Notes under the pieces: generated by a model
Databases searched by the model: none
The model's input: the letters and a program-made list of their open reading frames with translations, nothing else
What the model was told of the DNA's origin: nothing
Translations under genes and position numbers: made by a program
In this document: positions 61,573 to 64,000 of the stretch, piece by piece
Layout of the letters: each line of letters opens with the position of its first letter
Numbering within the stretch: position 1 is the first letter of the stretch
Assembly (NCBI GenBank): GCA_940671915.1
Contig: CALNVZ010003433.1
Span: 13,907,084-13,971,083, forward strand
DNA length: 64,000 bases
From: Paracentrotus lividus
Lineage: Eukaryota > Echinodermata > Echinoidea > Camarodonta > Echinidae
Direction of reading: 5' to 3'

Positions 61573-62149
61573 CAATTTGTTATATTGTACATATGTACAA
61601 TATAACTTTCTGTTTTTGGAGGGTAAAGTCCGTGTTAAATGAAAGGGGAGAGTATCGATTACCTTGTTGCGCAAGCGTGTAATAACAGTAAAATGGTGCG
61701 CCCAAAAGTTAATAACAATGGATACGCGGTGCAACAATTTACGTCATAATAGCTTAATTATCACCAAAGAATTGGCAAACGTAAAACCAGATTAGGCAAG
61801 GTCAAAGATCTAGGGGTCTATTTACTATAATAAATAGTGAACGCTCCATCTTGCAACATTACTGGACTATACGAACTCCAAATACTAAATGATCCCTCGT
61901 ACAGATCTATTTCACCTCGGCCTGCGGGCTCGGAGAAACAAATCTGCACTCGGGATAATTTAGTATTTGTCGTACTTATAATCCAGTATATTGCGCGATA
62001 GATTGTACACTATTTATACAATATAATATGGTCGACAGATAATTATTGGCTTCGGTCATCTCCGAAACATAACCATTCTCTACTTACGTCTTCACTGTCT
62101 TCCATCTTATGAAGAAGTCCTTTAAAGCTATTACCATACACACTCATTT

Positions 62150-62470
62150 CAATGATTCTTTTAAACACTATCAAAGAGCCCTTAACCCGTCAGTACCAGA
62201 GAGTCCGTAACCTGGCAATACCAAAAAGCTCCTCAAGATTATCTTTGATTCCATCTGTTTTATATTGTCTATATTCATTGAAGGAACTGAGCTAATTCCG
62301 TTTCTTTCTGGATATCTTACCTGTACAACTTTTATGAAGATTACCAGACATCTAGATAATTCTCAGATTAATCAGAAAGCACTTAACCCGTTGGTAGCAG
62401 ACAACCCGCAACCTGTCAGTACTACTACAGAGTTCGTAACCAGGCAATACCAGAAAGCCCCTATAGCCTG
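62150..62470. repeat. Degenerate ~200-bp tandem repeat with AGTACCAGA/AATACCAGAAAGC words
   Basis: CCCTTAACCCGTCAGTACCAG followed by GTCCGTAACCTGGCAATACC (62181-62222) recurs as GCACTTAACCCGTTGGTAGC with GTTCGTAACCAGGCAATACC (62380-62452). An extra CGCAACCTGTCAGTAC half-unit lies inside the second copy. Confidence 0.7.
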
Positions 62471-62504
62471 TCACAACGAGAATTTACGATTACCCTTAAA
62501 ATAA

Positions 62505-64000
62505 TGTAAAAGCCTCCTTCAGAAGGGAGTCATGATGCAATTGAATGTAATTTACCCACTTGTTGTTGCACCGTCTCTGGTCCTTAGCCTAGTTTCCTGC
62601 AATTACCGGCCTCTTCATGACTTCAATGTATTTTGAAATGCATCAACGTGTACAGTCCTCTCTAGGCGTTAGTCGTTTCAAGAAGGGGTTTGGCATTGCA
62701 CTTAAAGGAGGATAACGAGACCGTGAACCGAACTTCATTCAGAATTTAGTTTGAATGAACTTTGAAAAATCGATTGATAATATTGTTATAATTCAATTAG
62801 TAATTATCATACATCATGAAGAAAGGGAAAGTAATCCTGTTGTTCTTTGGCATGAGTCTTGTAAGGAATTTTCCTTGTACTGTTTTTGAAAATCATCAGC
62901 ATTATTTACTGCCCCGTTGTGTTTAATTGTCTTTAGGAAGTGTTGTCCACTGCTGTTGATGAGAAAAACATCATCTTCGGAAGTATCTAATTTCCTACAT
63001 TTTTAGGGCACTGGAGGGCATTCATAAGATTGTGATTCCATCGAATATCTCATTAAAGTGTTCATCAAACGGCAATTTTTGATTGAACATTGCATTTAGG
63101 GAAACTAATTAATGATGGCCTATTTGAATCACCATCATAGATGATTCATCAAATACACGCCATGCAATCTCAATTTTACTCTTATAACACGTCGTAATGA
63201 ATACCGAAAAAGATTTATAAACCCCTGTTCAATTTCAAGACATCAAAAATCCCCAGGTTTGCAAGAGCGAAATGCCTGAGTCTAATAGATTGGAATTGAA
63301 ATACATCTTTGATTGAAATTGGCCACTCGAAAACAAATTGAGTGGTGTTACTTTCACAAATCGTTTCCCCTGGGGAACTTATTCTGACGTATTGAGCGTT
63401 CAATCTCATGGAATGAATTACCCATTTTTAAAAATCAAAGAGTGTATATTGGCAGAATTTCCCCTGAGGTAAAAATAGAGTTGCCCACGTGTTGATGCAA
63501 AAGTACATTTTCAAAATTTATAAAACGTTATAACAGGTTGTTGACATAATCATTCCAAAATTTGCAAGTTCATTTCAGAATGGAATTAAATCACCGCGAG
63601 TGGTGCGTATTAGGTCAGTGCTCCTAAGAATAGGATGTCCTCATTTATTTAGAAAAAGGGATGTAGTATGAATAAGCTACCGGTCCGAGGTAGTATGCAC
63701 ATTTATTGGTCCAAGGCAGTATTTCTTTTTTTCTGTATTATTACAAGCGAGGAAGGTTAATGCGCTCGAGTTCATTTTATATGAAAGGAAACACATTATT
63801 TGCGTCAAGCATGCACTCGTTTGGTCGCTGGCAAAGAGATAACCCATCATGTTCCCATGCAGCTTAACGCCCCATGGCCGTTTGTTCTTTTTCTGCATCC
63901 TCCAAAATGAATTGTGTGCCAACATTTTAGTGATATACGGGTGTGTGCGTGTGTGACGCTATATATAATTCAGTCTTCACGTCATAAGTGAGTTACTGTA
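62505..64000. other. No gene recognised
   Basis: AT-rich to the window end. No TIR pair, tRNA-like motif or exon-like frame was recognised. Confidence 0.5.

Noticed and set aside
62265-62504. Minus-strand CVVQ/GTAAGA-like donor at about 62320 as a GPCR exon ending in TM3
   Set aside because: A stop codon lies about 13 codons upstream in the required frame, and the region is a degenerate tandem repeat.

Overview
This window is eukaryotic, AT-rich and almost entirely non-coding. The mix of an intron-rich neuropeptide-type GPCR, dense short terminal-inverted-repeat (TIR) elements, long dinucleotide microsatellites and an over-represented TAGGCCTA palindrome suggests a marine invertebrate deuterostome, most likely an echinoderm. 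That placement is an inference, because no ribosomal, mitochondrial or other diagnostic gene is present. A 25-base N gap (21200-21224) shows that this is a scaffolded assembly.

One protein-coding gene can be supported. It is the 3' part of a class A (rhodopsin-like) neuropeptide receptor on the minus strand, in four exons at 15954-15757, 14821-14618, 5680-5471 and 3935-3855. All junctions join in phase 0 and give a continuous 230-residue stretch: the end of TM3 with DRY, then TM4, ECL2, TM5, ICL3, TM6 with CWLP, TM7 with NPIIY, helix 8 and a 26-residue C-terminal exon ending in TAA. The 8.9-kb third visible intron appears to use a GC donor. The exons for the N-terminus, TM1, TM2 and early TM3 should lie at coordinates above 15954. 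I could not find them, so they are either short and missed or beyond the window.

The rest is a landscape of non-autonomous DNA transposons and tandem repeats. Families are defined here from their ends and target-site duplications (TSDs). (1) CAGTGGCGGATCCAGG-ended elements with 5-bp TSDs lie at 1759-1929, 22636-22790, 34724-34888 and 42267-43550. (2) GGCCCG-ended elements with 3-bp TSDs lie at 3234-3665 and 8571-8718. (3) A 0.4-kb family with CGCACACCTTACGA ends lies at 5843-6256 and 53008-53420, and a separate CTA-flanked MITE lies at 11639-11877. (4) TA-flanked foldback or TIR elements lie at 37316-38282, 49299-50027, 39426-40398, 41383-41958 and 46732-47316. (5) Two TTAA-flanked copies of one 0.82-0.85-kb element lie head to head at 58358-59180 and 59228-60072, making a giant palindrome inside an older tandem duplication. 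(6) A 2.9-kb TIR element (48949-51838) carries one of the TA elements nested inside it. No transposase or reverse transcriptase ORF is recognisable anywhere, so all of these look non-autonomous or decayed.

Tandem arrays include a ~175-bp degenerate array that repeats DR1-like TGACCTTTGACCT motifs (23499-24245), a ~200-bp GCTCGCGCTTCGCGCTCGC array (42880-43500), a ~34-bp minisatellite (13130-13520) and a 40-bp minisatellite (53964-54195). From about 15955 to 64000 I see no convincing gene on either strand.
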